A DNA stretch of 8,792 nucleotides from Pseudomonadota bacterium (GTDB lineage Bacteria > Pseudomonadota > Alphaproteobacteria > Rhodospirillales > 2-02-FULL-58-16). The position numbers were made by a program, and so were the translations under genes. Location of the stretch: the NCBI GenBank assembly GCA_022560215.1, contig JADFTO010000106.1, positions 1 through 8,792 of the forward strand, given 5' to 3'. The notes under the pieces are model-generated. The model saw only the letters and a program-made list of their open reading frames with translations. It was not told where the DNA came from and did not search any database. Positions 8,346-8,792 of the stretch are shown here, piece by piece (position 1 is the stretch's first letter; the number at the start of each line of letters is the position of its first letter).

Positions 8346-8792
8346 CTACGAGGCGACGGCGGATTTCCGCGCCTCGTCGGGGTCGCCGCTTTTCCCAAAA
8401 CGCCTTTCCACGTAATCATCGATGATTTTCACGAAGTCCTCGGCGATGGTTCCACCGCGCAAGGTCGTTGTCTTCCTGCCGTCGATGAACACTGGCGCCG
8501 ACGGCTCCTCGCCGGTCCCCGGCAGGCTTATGCCGACGTCGGCATGCTTGCTTTCCCCGGGGCCATTGACGATGCATCCCATGACGGCCAGGGTCATCTC
8601 CTCGACCCCGGGGTGGCGCCCCTTCCAGTAGCCCATGCGCTCACGCACATGGGTTTCGATGTGGCCGGCCAGTTCCTGGAAGACGGTGCTGGTGGTCCTG
8701 CCGCAGCCGGGGCAGGCCGTCACCGCCGGCCGAAACGATCGCAGGTCCAGCGATTGCAGGATATCCTGGCAGGTCCTGACCTCCTTGGCGCG
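8346..8792 (-). CDS. ispG: 4-hydroxy-3-methylbut-2-en-1-yl diphosphate synthase IspG, C-terminal part
   Basis: IspG (GcpE) is the iron-sulfur enzyme of the MEP isoprenoid pathway that converts methylerythritol cyclodiphosphate to HMBPP, using electrons from ferredoxin or flavodoxin. Only the last 148 codons lie in the window; the frame is open through base 8792, so the start and the TIM-barrel domain are outside. The visible part includes DILQSLDLRSF, the paired cluster cysteines in ACPGCGR, and the third cysteine plus the ligand glutamate in MGCIVNGPGESKHADVGIS. Together these supply the [4Fe-4S] ligands (three Cys and one Glu). FIDGRKTTTLRGGTIAEDF near the end is also typical. The gene ends in TAG, 8 bases before hisS, and ispG-hisS adjacency is common in proteobacteria. 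An internal GTG at 8723 is a valine codon in the conserved region, not the start. Confidence 0.96.
   Translation of the reverse strand, partial: RAKEVRTCQDILQSLDLRSFRPAVTACPGCGRTTSTVFQELAGHIETHVRERMGYWKGRHPGVEEMTLAVMGCIVNGPGESKHADVGISLPGTGEEPSAPVFIDGRKTTTLRGGTIAEDFVKIIDDYVERRFGKSGDPDEARKSAVAS

Noticed and set aside
5831..8415. Long plus-strand open frames opposite hemA and hisS (5831-7096 and 7111-8415), over 400 codons each
   Set aside because: Same cause: both mirror well-supported minus-strand genes whose catalytic motifs are intact, so the plus-strand frames are shadows.

Overview
Most of this window (about 460 to 8792) is a GC-rich, proteobacterial housekeeping segment, roughly two-thirds G+C by eye. 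Every gene in it is on the minus strand. In transcription order these are ispG (3' part only), hisS, hemA (glutamyl-tRNA reductase), prfA, prmC, a DUF4167-family gene and clpB. The order ispG-hisS-prfA-prmC-DUF4167-clpB, together with the DUF4167 gene itself, points to an alphaproteobacterium, probably a deep or Rhodospirillales-like one. The canonical motif 2 in the histidyl-tRNA synthetase fits that placement.

From 8792 down to 3892 the genes are packed as an operon. There are 8 nt between ispG and hisS and 14 nt between hisS and hemA. The hemA/prfA junction is an ATGA overlap and the prfA/prmC junction is a TTGA overlap. Together they cover isoprenoid synthesis (IspG), tRNA-His charging (HisS), the first committed step of C5-pathway tetrapyrrole synthesis (HemA), translation termination (RF1) and methylation of the RF1 GGQ glutamine (PrmC). 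A leader of about 235 bp with several small inverted repeats then precedes the short, basic DUF4167 gene. A hairpin terminator follows that gene, interleaved with a heat-shock-like promoter, and then comes the disaggregase clpB. A possible weak hairpin terminator lies past the clpB stop.

The first ~460 bases do not belong to this pattern. Bases 1-180 are about 28% G+C and encode, on the minus strand, a clear internal piece of an Lhr-type helicase of archaeal flavour, open at the window edge and cut off upstream. Bases ~200-460 have intermediate composition (~45% G+C) and hold one unrecognised short plus-strand ORF. I read this end as either a chimeric assembly join or decayed foreign DNA.

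The most notable biological point is a glutamyl-tRNA reductase gene inserted between hisS and prfA in an alphaproteobacterial neighbourhood, since alphaproteobacteria typically make 5-aminolevulinate with ALA synthase. I found no CRISPR array, tRNA or rRNA gene, insertion sequence or defence-system module, and nothing that amounts to a new multi-gene system.
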